From Bacteroidales bacterium (lineage in GTDB: Bacteria; Bacteroidota; Bacteroidia; Bacteroidales; F082): a DNA stretch of 64,000 nt. The DNA is taken from the NCBI GenBank assembly GCA_016291135.1, contig JAEFAE010000001.1, positions 62,001-126,000 of the forward strand, written 5' to 3'. This document shows positions 17,096 to 24,639 of the stretch, one piece after another. Below the pieces are notes generated by a model, which was not told where the DNA came from, made no database searches, and worked only from the letters and a program-made list of their open reading frames with translations. Position 1 is the first letter of the stretch, and every line of letters begins with the position of its first letter. The translations under genes and the position numbers were made by a program.

Positions 17096-18162
17096 GCGAA
17101 GAACGATTGGACGACCTGTTGGAGAACGATCCCTCCGAAGACGAGAGCGGGGAACTCTATGAGCACATCCGCATCGTGGTGGACAAAGGCCAGGCCCAGG
17201 AACGCATCGACACGTTCCTGACCAACCATATCCAGAACATCTCACGCAACCGCGTGCAGAACGCAGCCAAGGCCGGCAACATCCTGGTCAACGACAAGGC
17301 GGTCAAGCAGAACTACAAGGTAAAGCCCAACGATGTCATCTCCATCGTGTTCAGCTATCCTCCACGGGAGATCAACATCACCCCCCAGGAGATTCCGCTC
17401 AACATCGTCTACGAAGATGCGGATGTCATCGTCATCAACAAGCAGGCCGGGCTGGTGGTCCACCCCGGTCACGGCAATTTCGAGGGCACCCTGCTCCACG
17501 GACTGGCCTATCATTTTGAGCAGACCCATCAGGCAGTCGAGAACCATTTCGGATACCTGGTCCACCGCATCGACAAGGACACCACCGGGCTGATGATCGT
17601 GGCCAAAAACGAGACCGCCCAGGCCATCCTGGCCCACCAGTTCTTCGAGCACTCCATCCACCGCCGCTACCACGCCTTGGTGTGGGGCGACTTCGACGAA
17701 GACGAAGGCACCATCGTAGGAAACATCGGCCGCAGCGCCAACGACCGCCGCAAGATGACCGTCTATCCCAACGGCGACCACGGCAAGGAGGCCATCACCC
17801 ATTGGCACGTCCTGGAGCGGTTCGGCTACGTCACCCTGAACGAATACCGCCTGGAGACAGGACGCACCCACCAGATCCGTGTCCATTCCCAATACATCGG
17901 CCATCCACTCTTCAACGACGCGACCTATGGAGGCGATGTGATCCTCAAAGGCACCACCTTCTCAAAATACAAACAATTCATCGAAAACTGCTTCCGGCTG
18001 ATGCCCCGACACGCCCTCCATGCCAAGGAGCTGGGCTTTGTGCATCCCACCACCGGAAAGGAAATGCTGTTCACCTCCGACCTCCCCGACGACCTGGCCG
18101 CGGTGATCGAAAAATGGCGCAACTACACCGTCGCGAGCCTCAATGCCCGTGCTGGGCGCTGA
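17092..18162 (+). CDS. rluD: 23S rRNA pseudouridine synthase, RluD family
   Basis: Isomerises specific uridines in 23S rRNA helix 69 (RluD activity is the family inference; RluC/RluA specificity cannot be excluded). The 356-residue protein has an N-terminal S4 RNA-binding domain (about residues 35-95, ERIDTFLTNHIQNISRNRVQ) and a catalytic domain with the invariant Asp motif HRIDKDTTGLMIVAKN near residue 160. LETGRTHQIRVHSQYIGHP near 260 is also diagnostic. It overlaps the T9SS gene by ATGA, and its 3' end overlaps the converging MerR gene by 23 bases. Confidence 0.93.
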   Translation: MSEERLDDLLENDPSEDESGELYEHIRIVVDKGQAQERIDTFLTNHIQNISRNRVQNAAKAGNILVNDKAVKQNYKVKPNDVISIVFSYPPREINITPQEIPLNIVYEDADVIVINKQAGLVVHPGHGNFEGTLLHGLAYHFEQTHQAVENHFGYLVHRIDKDTTGLMIVAKNETAQAILAHQFFEHSIHRRYHALVWGDFDEDEGTIVGNIGRSANDRRKMTVYPNGDHGKEAITHWHVLERFGYVTLNEYRLETGRTHQIRVHSQYIGHPLFNDATYGGDVILKGTTFSKYKQFIENCFRLMPRHALHAKELGFVHPTTGKEMLFTSDLPDDLAAVIEKWRNYTVASLNARAGR

Positions 18163-18496
18163 CCTTGGCCAAGGACTGGTCCAGCTCCGCCAGGAACTTC
18201 CGGGTCTTGCCCAAGGTCTCCAACAGGATCACCCGTTCCTCGTATTCGGAAAACTTTTCCTTCAACGCCATCTTGGCCCCGGCCAAGGTATAGCCTTTCT
18301 CCTTGGTGAGATGGTAGATGATGTGGACGTAACGGACATCCCGTTCGGTGAACAGCCGGTTGCCTTTCTTGTTCTTGCGGGGACGGAGCACGTCGAACTC
18401 ATTCTCCCAATAACGAATCATCGAGGTGTTGACCCCAAACATGTCGGCCACTTCGCCGATGCTGTAATAGTATTTGCCGCTTTTGTTCTCTTCCAT
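18140..18496 (-). CDS. MerR-family HTH regulator
   Basis: A 118-residue protein whose N-terminal 75 residues are a MerR-type winged helix: YYSIGEVADMFGVNTSMIRYWENEF, then GNRLFTERDVRYVHIIYHL. A dimerisation helix follows; there is no C-terminal effector domain and no conserved cysteine, so metal sensing is unlikely. It lies 3 bases after the M23 peptidase gene and is cotranscribed with it. Short MerR proteins of this kind next to an M23 peptidase are typical of Bacteroidota, but the target is unknown. Confidence 0.88.
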   Translation of the reverse strand: MEENKSGKYYYSIGEVADMFGVNTSMIRYWENEFDVLRPRKNKKGNRLFTERDVRYVHIIYHLTKEKGYTLAGAKMALKEKFSEYEERVILLETLGKTRKFLAELDQSLAKVSAQHGH

Positions 18497-18499
18497 AGT

Positions 18500-19471
18500 C
18501 TAATCCATTGTGATTGAAGGGTTTTCCGCTTGTTTTAAGATATTCTCGTATTCTTCAGGCGTCAAGTCGTTGAAGAAGAAATGCATGGGATCGGTGGCTT
18601 CACCGTTCTTCAGCACCTCGTAATGGAGGTGGGTTCCGGTGGACTTGCCCGTACTGCCGACATAGCCGATCACCTGGCCGCGTTTCACCTGCTGCCCCGG
18701 CTCCACGCCGAACTTGGAGAGGTGCGCGTATTGGGTCTTGTAGCCGTAGCCGTGGTCGACCGTGATCAGGTTGCCGTAGCCCCAGTAGTTCTGTTCCGCC
18801 TTTTCCACCACGCCGTCGCCCGTGGCGAACACCTCGGTGCCGAGTCCCGAGGCGAAATCGATGCCGCTGTGGAACTTCGAGACCTTGTAGATGGGGTCGG
18901 AACGGTAGCCGAAATAAGACGAGATGTGCCAGATATCGGCCTGTTTGAGGGGAAGGATGGCAGGAATGCAGGCCAGCATCTTGGTCTTGTTCTTGGCCAT
19001 GGCGAACACCTCGTCGTACGACTTGGACTGCTCGTAAAGCTGGCTGGCCACCCGGTCGAGCTTGCGGGAGGCATGGAGCACGAGATCGGAATACGTATGG
19101 CCATACAGGGACGCGTAACGGTCCGGCCCACCGAGGCCCGCCATACGCACCGAGTCGGGAATGGGCTCCGCCTCGAAGATCACCCGGTAGATGTTGTCGT
19201 CGCGCTGCTCCAGGTCGGCCAACACGGCGTTCATCTGCTCCATTCGTTCGTCGAGGAGCTCGTACTGCAACTTCAGGAAATCGATCTCCCTTGCTTGGGC
19301 TTTCTCCTTGGGCGATCCGAAGAAGGCGTAGAACAGCAGCACCAACAGGAAGGCGAAGACCGCAGTGGAGAGCAGGAACAGGACCACCCGGCCGACACGC
19401 TTGCGTGTCGGCTCCTCAAAACGCTCATAACTCAGGGTCTTGTAGTTATATACGTACTTCTGTTTGGACAT
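18500..19471 (-). CDS. M23 peptidoglycan endopeptidase, membrane-anchored
   Basis: A 323-residue LytM/NlpD-type protein. It has a cytoplasmic N-terminus of about 27 residues, one membrane helix (about 28-50, VVLFLLSTAVFAFLLVLLFY), a coiled-coil stretch, and a C-terminal M23 domain. The zinc ligands are present: HSGIDFA (His and Asp) and THLHYEV (HxH), with intervening GYGNLITVDHGYGYKTQYAHL. The domain therefore looks catalytically intact and should cut peptidoglycan cross-links. It heads a two-gene unit with the MerR gene. Confidence 0.92.
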   Translation of the reverse strand: MSKQKYVYNYKTLSYERFEEPTRKRVGRVVLFLLSTAVFAFLLVLLFYAFFGSPKEKAQAREIDFLKLQYELLDERMEQMNAVLADLEQRDDNIYRVIFEAEPIPDSVRMAGLGGPDRYASLYGHTYSDLVLHASRKLDRVASQLYEQSKSYDEVFAMAKNKTKMLACIPAILPLKQADIWHISSYFGYRSDPIYKVSKFHSGIDFASGLGTEVFATGDGVVEKAEQNYWGYGNLITVDHGYGYKTQYAHLSKFGVEPGQQVKRGQVIGYVGSTGKSTGTHLHYEVLKNGEATDPMHFFFNDLTPEEYENILKQAENPSITMD

Positions 19472-19488
19472 TCCTACTCAAAACTGCA

Positions 19489-19496
19489 CAAAATTA
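19489..19496 (-). promoter_or_regulatory. Bacteroidota -7 element for the M23/MerR unit
   Basis: On the minus strand this reads TAATTTTG, a perfect match, 17 bases before the ATG at 19471. Confidence 0.55.
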
Positions 19497-19508
19497 TAAA
19501 AAAAAGCC

Positions 19509-19516
19509 TAACTTTG
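19509..19516 (+). promoter_or_regulatory. Bacteroidota -7 element for alaS
   Basis: TAACTTTG, a perfect TAnnTTTG match, 28 bases before the alaS ATG at 19545. It lies 12 bases from the divergent M23 element, so the two promoters are nearly back to back. Confidence 0.6.
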
Positions 19517-19544
19517 CAGTTTTTTAGAACTAGAAAGTACATCG

Positions 19545-22154
19545 ATGAACGCTTACGAAATCAGAAATAGCTTCTTGGATTTCTTCCGCTCCAAGGAGCA
19601 CGCCATTGTGCCCTCGGCACCCATCGTCGTCAAAAACGACCCGACCCTGATGTTCACCAACGCTGGCATGAACCAGTTCAAAGACATCTTCCTGGGCAAC
19701 CAGCCTTCGAAGTGGAAACGTGCCGCCGACTCCCAGAAATGCCTCCGGGTATCGGGCAAGCACAACGACTTGGAAGAAGTGGGCCACGACACCTACCACC
19801 ACACCATGTTCGAAATGCTGGGCAACTGGTCGTTTGGCGACTACTTCAAGAAAGAGGCCATCGCCTACGCCTGGGAGTACCTTACCGAGGTGGTGAAGAT
19901 CGACAAGAACCGCCTCTACGTCACCGTATTCGGCGGCGATGAGAAAGACGGGCAGCCTGCCGACATGGAAGCCTACGGCTACTGGAAAGAGCATGTGAGC
20001 GAAGACCGTATCATCTACGGCAACAAGAAAGACAATTTCTGGGAGATGGGCGAGACCGGCCCCTGCGGTCCCTGCTCCGAAATCCATATCGACCTGCGCG
20101 ACGACGAAGCCCGCAAGCAAGTGGCTGGTCGCGACCTCGTCAACATGGACGACCCACAGGTGATCGAGATCTGGAACCTCGTGTTCATGCAATACAACCG
20201 CATGGCCGACGGCCATCTGGTGGAACTCCCTGCCAAGCACGTCGACACGGGCATGGGCTTCGAACGCCTCGTCCGTGTGCTGCAAGGCAAGACCTCGAAC
20301 TACGACACCGACGTGTTCCAGCCCATCATCCAAGCCATCGCCAAGAAGTCGGGCATTGAATACGGCAAGGCCGAGAAGACCGACGTGGCCATGCGTGTCA
20401 TCGCCGACCACCTGCGTGCCGTGAGCTTCGCCATTGCCGACGGACAGCTGCCCTCGAACAACGGCGCCGGCTATGTCATCCGCCGCGTGTTGCGCCGTGC
20501 CGTACGCTATGGCTTCACTTTCCTCGGCTTCGAAGAGCCGTTCGTGTGCCAGCTCCTGCCCATCCTGGTGCAGCAGATGGAGCACAACTACCCCGAGATC
20601 AAGTCACAACAGGAACTCGTAGGCAAGGTCATCCGCGAAGAGGAAGCCTCGTTCCTGCGCACCCTGGCACAGGGCATCAAGCGTTTTGAAGGCTATGTGG
20701 AACAGCATCCCGGCCAGGACATCGACGGCAACTTCGCCTTCGAGCTGTTCGACACCTACGGCTTCCCCATCGACCTGACCCAGCTGATGGCCTCCGAGAA
20801 GGGCATCAACGTCGACATGGAAGGCTTCAAGGTCAACCTCGAGGAGCAGAAGAACCGCTCCCGCAAGGCCGCCGAGAAAGCCAACGGCGACTGGGTAGTG
20901 GTGAACGAAAGCGAACAACCCACCACGTTTGTCGGCTACACCGACATGAGCTGCGAGAGCCACATCCTGCGCTTCCGCGAGGTGGTTGCCAAGAAAAAGA
21001 CCCACTTCGAGATCGTCCTCGACAAGACCCCGTTCTATGCTGAGATGGGCGGTGAGGTGGGCGACACCGGCACCTTGACGTCCGAGAACGAGACCATCAA
21101 GATCGTGAACACCGTCAAGGAGAACAACCTCGTCATCCACATCACCGAGCAGCTGCCGCAGAACCCCGAGGTGGCCTTCACGGCCACCATCGACATGGAA
21201 CGCCGCCAGCGCATCGCCAACAACCACAGCGCCACCCACCTGATGCATGCCGCCTTAAGGCAGGTGTTGGGCAGCCATGTCGAGCAGAAGGGTTCGTTGG
21301 TCGACGACCAGCGTCTGCGCTTCGACTTCAGCCACTTCGCCAAGATGACCAACGAGGAGCTCCGCCAGGTGGAAAAGATCGTCAACCGTAAAATCCGCGA
21401 AAACATCCCGAATGTGACGTATGCCGAACTTCCGATCGACGAAGCCAAGGCCATGGGCGCCACGGCGCTGTTTGGAGAGAAATACGGCGACAAGGTACGC
21501 GTGGTGGTCTTCGACAAGGACTTCTCCATGGAGCTCTGCGGCGGTTGTCACACCAGCGCCACCGGCAACATCGGTTCCTTCAAGATCGTCAGCGAGGCGG
21601 CCATCGCCGCGGGAATCCGACGCATCGAGGCCATCACCGGCGAGGCGGTGGAAGACTATCTCGACGAGCAGCTCGACCTCATCGGACAGATCCGTGAGAC
21701 CGTCAAGGCAAACGACCTGGCCAAGGGTGTCGCGGCCCTCAGCGAGCAAAACAGCGCCTTGCGCAAGGAGGTGGAGCACCTGATGCAGGAAAAGGCCCAG
21801 GACACTGCCGAGAAGCTGCTTTCCAAGGCCGTCGACCATGAAGGGTGCCATCTGGTGGTGGACCAGCTGAAGTGCACCGGCGACCAGCTCCGCAACATCG
21901 CGTTGATGCTCAAGCAAGCCGATCCCAACGCCCTCGCCATCCTCGGCGCGGTCAGCGAAGGCAAGCCCTCGCTCTGCCTGCTCCTCCCCGACGCCTACGC
22001 CGAAGCCAAAGGCTTGGATGCGACCAAACTCATCCGTGAGGTGGCCAAGGAGATCCAAGGCGGTGGCGGCGGCCAAAAGACACTCTGCACGGCGGGTGGA
22101 CGCAATGCGGACGGCCTGCCCAAGGCCATGCAGATGCTGAGAGAAAAAATTTGA
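19545..22154 (+). CDS. alaS: Alanyl-tRNA synthetase
   Basis: Charges tRNA-Ala. The 869 residues include the class II core (SFLDFFRSKEHAIVPSAPIV; FTNAGMNQFKDIFLG; CLRVSGKHNDLEEVG; TGMGFERLVRVLQGKTSNYD). The editing domain follows with zinc ligands HSATHLMHAAL and CGGCHTSATGNIG (near 565 and 665), and then a C-terminal DHHA1 domain ending in the glycine-rich IQGGGGGQKTLCTAGG. The length is standard for AlaRS. A hairpin terminator follows the stop. Confidence 0.98.
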   Translation: MNAYEIRNSFLDFFRSKEHAIVPSAPIVVKNDPTLMFTNAGMNQFKDIFLGNQPSKWKRAADSQKCLRVSGKHNDLEEVGHDTYHHTMFEMLGNWSFGDYFKKEAIAYAWEYLTEVVKIDKNRLYVTVFGGDEKDGQPADMEAYGYWKEHVSEDRIIYGNKKDNFWEMGETGPCGPCSEIHIDLRDDEARKQVAGRDLVNMDDPQVIEIWNLVFMQYNRMADGHLVELPAKHVDTGMGFERLVRVLQGKTSNYDTDVFQPIIQAIAKKSGIEYGKAEKTDVAMRVIADHLRAVSFAIADGQLPSNNGAGYVIRRVLRRAVRYGFTFLGFEEPFVCQLLPILVQQMEHNYPEIKSQQELVGKVIREEEASFLRTLAQGIKRFEGYVEQHPGQDIDGNFAFELFDTYGFPIDLTQLMASEKGINVDMEGFKVNLEEQKNRSRKAAEKANGDWVVVNESEQPTTFVGYTDMSCESHILRFREVVAKKKTHFEIVLDKTPFYAEMGGEVGDTGTLTSENETIKIVNTVKENNLVIHITEQLPQNPEVAFTATIDMERRQRIANNHSATHLMHAALRQVLGSHVEQKGSLVDDQRLRFDFSHFAKMTNEELRQVEKIVNRKIRENIPNVTYAELPIDEAKAMGATALFGEKYGDKVRVVVFDKDFSMELCGGCHTSATGNIGSFKIVSEAAIAAGIRRIEAITGEAVEDYLDEQLDLIGQIRETVKANDLAKGVAALSEQNSALRKEVEHLMQEKAQDTAEKLLSKAVDHEGCHLVVDQLKCTGDQLRNIALMLKQADPNALAILGAVSEGKPSLCLLLPDAYAEAKGLDATKLIREVAKEIQGGGGGQKTLCTAGGRNADGLPKAMQMLREKI

Positions 22155-22157
22155 AAG

Positions 22158-22190
22158 TGATCAGGGCTGCCTTCCGGCAGCCCTGATGGT
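22158..22190. terminator. Intrinsic terminator between alaS and rdgB
   Basis: ATCAGGGCTGCC and GGCAGCCCTGAT form a 12-bp stem with a four-base TTCC loop. It ends 3 bases from the stop codon of converging rdgB; the T run is weak (GGTTTCT). Confidence 0.75.
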
Positions 22191-22192
22191 TT

Positions 22193-22774
22193 CTATTCGA
22201 CTTGTTTCAGAAAAGCGATCAGCTTCTGGGTGGCGCGTCCCCGGTGGCTGATGGCGTTTTTCCCTTCATGCCCCATCTCGGCAAAGGTCTGGTCAAAGCC
22301 ATCGGGTTGGAAAACGGGATCGTAGCCAAAGCCGTCGGTACCCCGCTGCACCTCGGTGATGTGTCCGTCGCAGCGGCCTTCAAAGTAATAGGATTTGCCG
22401 TCAAGGTTCAGCGCGATGCAAGTACGGAAGGCCGCTTTGCGGTTTCCGGCCCCTTTCAGGGCCTCCAGCAGCTTGTTTACGTTGTCCTGATAGCTGCAGT
22501 GTTCACCGGCATAACGGGCCGAATACACGCCCGGAGCGCCTCCCAGCGCCTCCACCTCCAGCCCCGTATCGTCGGCGAAGCAGTCCACATGGAATCTGTT
22601 TGTGACAAAGTCCGCCTTGATCTTGGCATTGCCTTCGATGGTGTCGGCATCCTCGATAATATCCTCATGGCAGCCGATTTCCTCGAGGCTCAAGACCTCA
22701 TAGAGGCCGTCCATGATTTCGCGCATCTCACGCAGTTTGTTCTTGTTGTTGGTGGCAAAAACGATCTGTTTCAT
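22193..22774 (-). CDS. rdgB: XTP/dITP pyrophosphatase (Ham1/RdgB)
   Basis: House-cleaning enzyme that hydrolyses ITP, dITP and XTP. The 193-residue protein starts MKQIVFATNNKNKLREMREI, the family signature. It continues with FADDTGLEVEALGGAPGVYSARYAG near residue 65, GYDPVFQPDG near 150, and ISHRGRATQKL at the end. The frame stays open 30 codons upstream, but the family start is at the ATG at 22774. Confidence 0.95.
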   Translation of the reverse strand: MKQIVFATNNKNKLREMREIMDGLYEVLSLEEIGCHEDIIEDADTIEGNAKIKADFVTNRFHVDCFADDTGLEVEALGGAPGVYSARYAGEHCSYQDNVNKLLEALKGAGNRKAAFRTCIALNLDGKSYYFEGRCDGHITEVQRGTDGFGYDPVFQPDGFDQTFAEMGHEGKNAISHRGRATQKLIAFLKQVE

Positions 22775-22832
22775 TGAATGATTCAAAGATTTAGGATTCA
22801 AAACGGTTTGGGAAAGGGAATGCATCGTATCT

Positions 22833-23510
22833 CTACAGGGACCAATCGATGGGTTCAACACCATGTTGCATCAAATAGGCATTAGTTTGGGAGAAATGAT
22901 GGCAGCCGAAGAAGCCGCGGCTTGCCGACAAGGGAGACGGATGCACGGACTTTAGGATCAGATGCTTGAAGGGATCTATCAAGGCCTGTTTGGCGATGGC
23001 GTAGTTGCCCCATAGGATGAATACGAGGTGTTCCCGCTGCTCCGAAAGGGCACGAATGGCCGCATCGGTGAACTGTTCCCAGCCATGGCGTGAATGGGAA
23101 GCCGCCTGGCCGGCGCGCACGGTGAGCGAGGCGTTCAAGAGCAGCACGCCTTCCCTGGCCCATTTCTCGAGGTTGCCGGAACGGGCCATCGGGATGCCCA
23201 GGTCGTTGTGCAACTCCTTGAAGATGTTCTGCAGACTGGGCGGGAAAGGCACCCCATCGGGCACCGAGAACGACAAGCCGTGGGCTTGACCCGGTCCGTG
23301 ATAGGGATCCTGTCCGAGGATGACCACCTTCACCTTGTCGAAGGGAGTCAGGTTGAAGGCATTGAAAATCAACGGACCGGGAGGGTACACGGCATAATGC
23401 CGTTTCTCCTCCACCAAAAAAGATTTCAGGTCGGAAAAGTACGGAGCGTCGAACTGGGGTTTCAACACCCTGTACCAGCTATCGTCAATATCAGGCTTGC
23501 GTACCTCCAT
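22833..23510 (-). CDS. ung: Uracil-DNA glycosylase, family 1
   Basis: Removes uracil from DNA for base-excision repair. The 225-residue protein has the water-activating motif [18 protein letters not shown] (catalytic Asp), [24 protein letters not shown] (Asn for uracil recognition) and the leucine-loop motif [15 protein letters not shown]. The length and order are as in E. coli Ung. The ATG at 23510 is the family start; the longer open frame upstream runs through the intergenic region. It is probably the upstream gene of rdgB, 58 bases apart. Confidence 0.96.
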   Translation of the reverse strand: MEVRKPDIDDSWYRVLKPQFDAPYFSDLKSFLVEEKRHYAVYPPGPLIFNAFNLTPFDKVKVVILGQDPYHGPGQAHGLSFSVPDGVPFPPSLQNIFKELHNDLGIPMARSGNLEKWAREGVLLLNASLTVRAGQAASHSRHGWEQFTDAAIRALSEQREHLVFILWGNYAIAKQALIDPFKHLILKSVHPSPLSASRGFFGCHHFSQTNAYLMQHGVEPIDWSL

Positions 23511-23595
23511 GTGGGCATTTAGGCAAAAATTATTTGCAAAGATGGGAAATAATTCCGAAAAAAATGCGTTATTTTGCAAATCAATCCGGAAAAAA

Positions 23596-23724
23596 ATGAA
23601 GAGAATCTCCATCGTTTTGTTCATTGCACTTGCCCTCGGCCTCCTCATGTCCGCCTGCGGCTCGTCGACCACCTGCCCCGCCTACGGAGAGACCAGCAAG
23701 TATCAAATTGAGACACGCTATTGA
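23596..23724 (+). CDS. Very small lipoprotein (42 aa)
   Basis: The 42-codon frame starts [20 protein letters not shown] and continues [22 protein letters not shown]. Residues 1-20 are a lipoprotein signal with lipobox MSAC, so the mature peptide would be only 22 residues long, with one further cysteine (residue 27). The stop TGA overlaps the TTG start of the next gene (TTGA), which implies translational coupling. The function is unknown. The downstream partner is an outer-membrane-type protein, so the lipopeptide may assist or decorate it; that is inference. Confidence 0.7.
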   Translation: MKRISIVLFIALALGLLMSACGSSTTCPAYGETSKYQIETRY

Positions 23725-24500
23725 AACTCCATCGCTTCTTCATCGCGATTACCTTTGCCCTTTCCCCCGCCATCCTAGAGGCGCAGGAGATCGCTATTGG
23801 CTCAGATGAAGGGAAACCCCTGGGGGAGCGGATTCTTTACAACCACGAAAACAGCCTGCACGCATCCCTCCACACCCAAGGACTGGGCTTTGGGGGACGC
23901 ATTGGTCGGATCAAGAGCATCGAAAAGACCACCTACTGGGAGATCGAAGCCTCCTATCTCAAGTCACTGAAACAAATCCGGCTGGTCAACCCTTCCCTTT
24001 TCAGCTTCAGCTCCTTCGTCTTTGGCAAGCTGAACGACGTCTTGGTGGTTCGTGGCGGTTATGGCGGTACCCAGAGGATTTACGGCAAACCCTACTGGGG
24101 TGGTGTGGAACTTAGCTGGATCTATGAATACGGCGCCTCTGTGGCCCTGCTGAAGCCCTATTACTACGTGGTGGCCATCGCCGAGTACAACGCAGGCACC
24201 TACACGGAGGTCCTTGAAAACCAAAAATGGGAAGACACCTCCAACTGGATCGACGTGTTGGGGAAATCCTCTTTCAAATACGGCCTCAACGAAATCAAGT
24301 TCCGTCCTGGAATCCACGCCAAGGGCGGCATGAGTTTCGAGTTCGGTTCCACACGGACCCGGATGCAAGCCATCGAAGTGGGTGCGGAAGCCGAGTACTT
24401 CCCGCAAGGGTTGGACATCATGGCCGAGAACCCACGCGAATATGTTTTCCTCACCTTATATCTATCGTATCATTGGGGAACGCGCTTCAATAAATACTGA
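23721..24500 (+). CDS. Predicted outer-membrane beta-barrel protein, TTG start
   Basis: A 259-residue exported protein: signal peptide [20 protein letters not shown], then amphipathic beta strands to a C-terminus ending in an aromatic-rich strand (LTLYLSYHWGTRFNKY). The strand spacing and the conserved-looking GGRIGRIKSIEK and GGYGGTQRIYG turns suggest an 8-stranded barrel. There is no in-frame ATG before the signal peptide; the only codon giving an intact signal peptide is TTG at 23721, overlapping the TGA of the preceding lipoprotein gene. The function is unknown. The next structure downstream is a strong symmetrical terminator. Confidence 0.72.
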   Translation: MKLHRFFIAITFALSPAILEAQEIAIGSDEGKPLGERILYNHENSLHASLHTQGLGFGGRIGRIKSIEKTTYWEIEASYLKSLKQIRLVNPSLFSFSSFVFGKLNDVLVVRGGYGGTQRIYGKPYWGGVELSWIYEYGASVALLKPYYYVVAIAEYNAGTYTEVLENQKWEDTSNWIDVLGKSSFKYGLNEIKFRPGIHAKGGMSFEFGSTRTRMQAIEVGAEAEYFPQGLDIMAENPREYVFLTLYLSYHWGTRFNKY

Positions 24501-24588
24501 GATCCGTTCGCAGTAAGGGAATCGCACCGTCAAGGGAAAAAGGATAGGAAACAATCAAGGAAAAACCATTTCGAAAAAAGAGAAAAAC

Positions 24589-24621
24589 AAAAAAGGATCG
24601 GGGTTTCCCGATCCTTTTTTG
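24589..24621. terminator. Bidirectional intrinsic terminator
   Basis: CAAAAAAGGATCGGG and CCCGATCCTTTTTTG are exact inverted complements around a three-base loop. A-run and T-run on both sides make it a terminator for the outer-membrane gene and for the converging T9SS gene. Confidence 0.9.
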
Positions 24622-24639
24622 TTACCGTGAATGTCCAGA

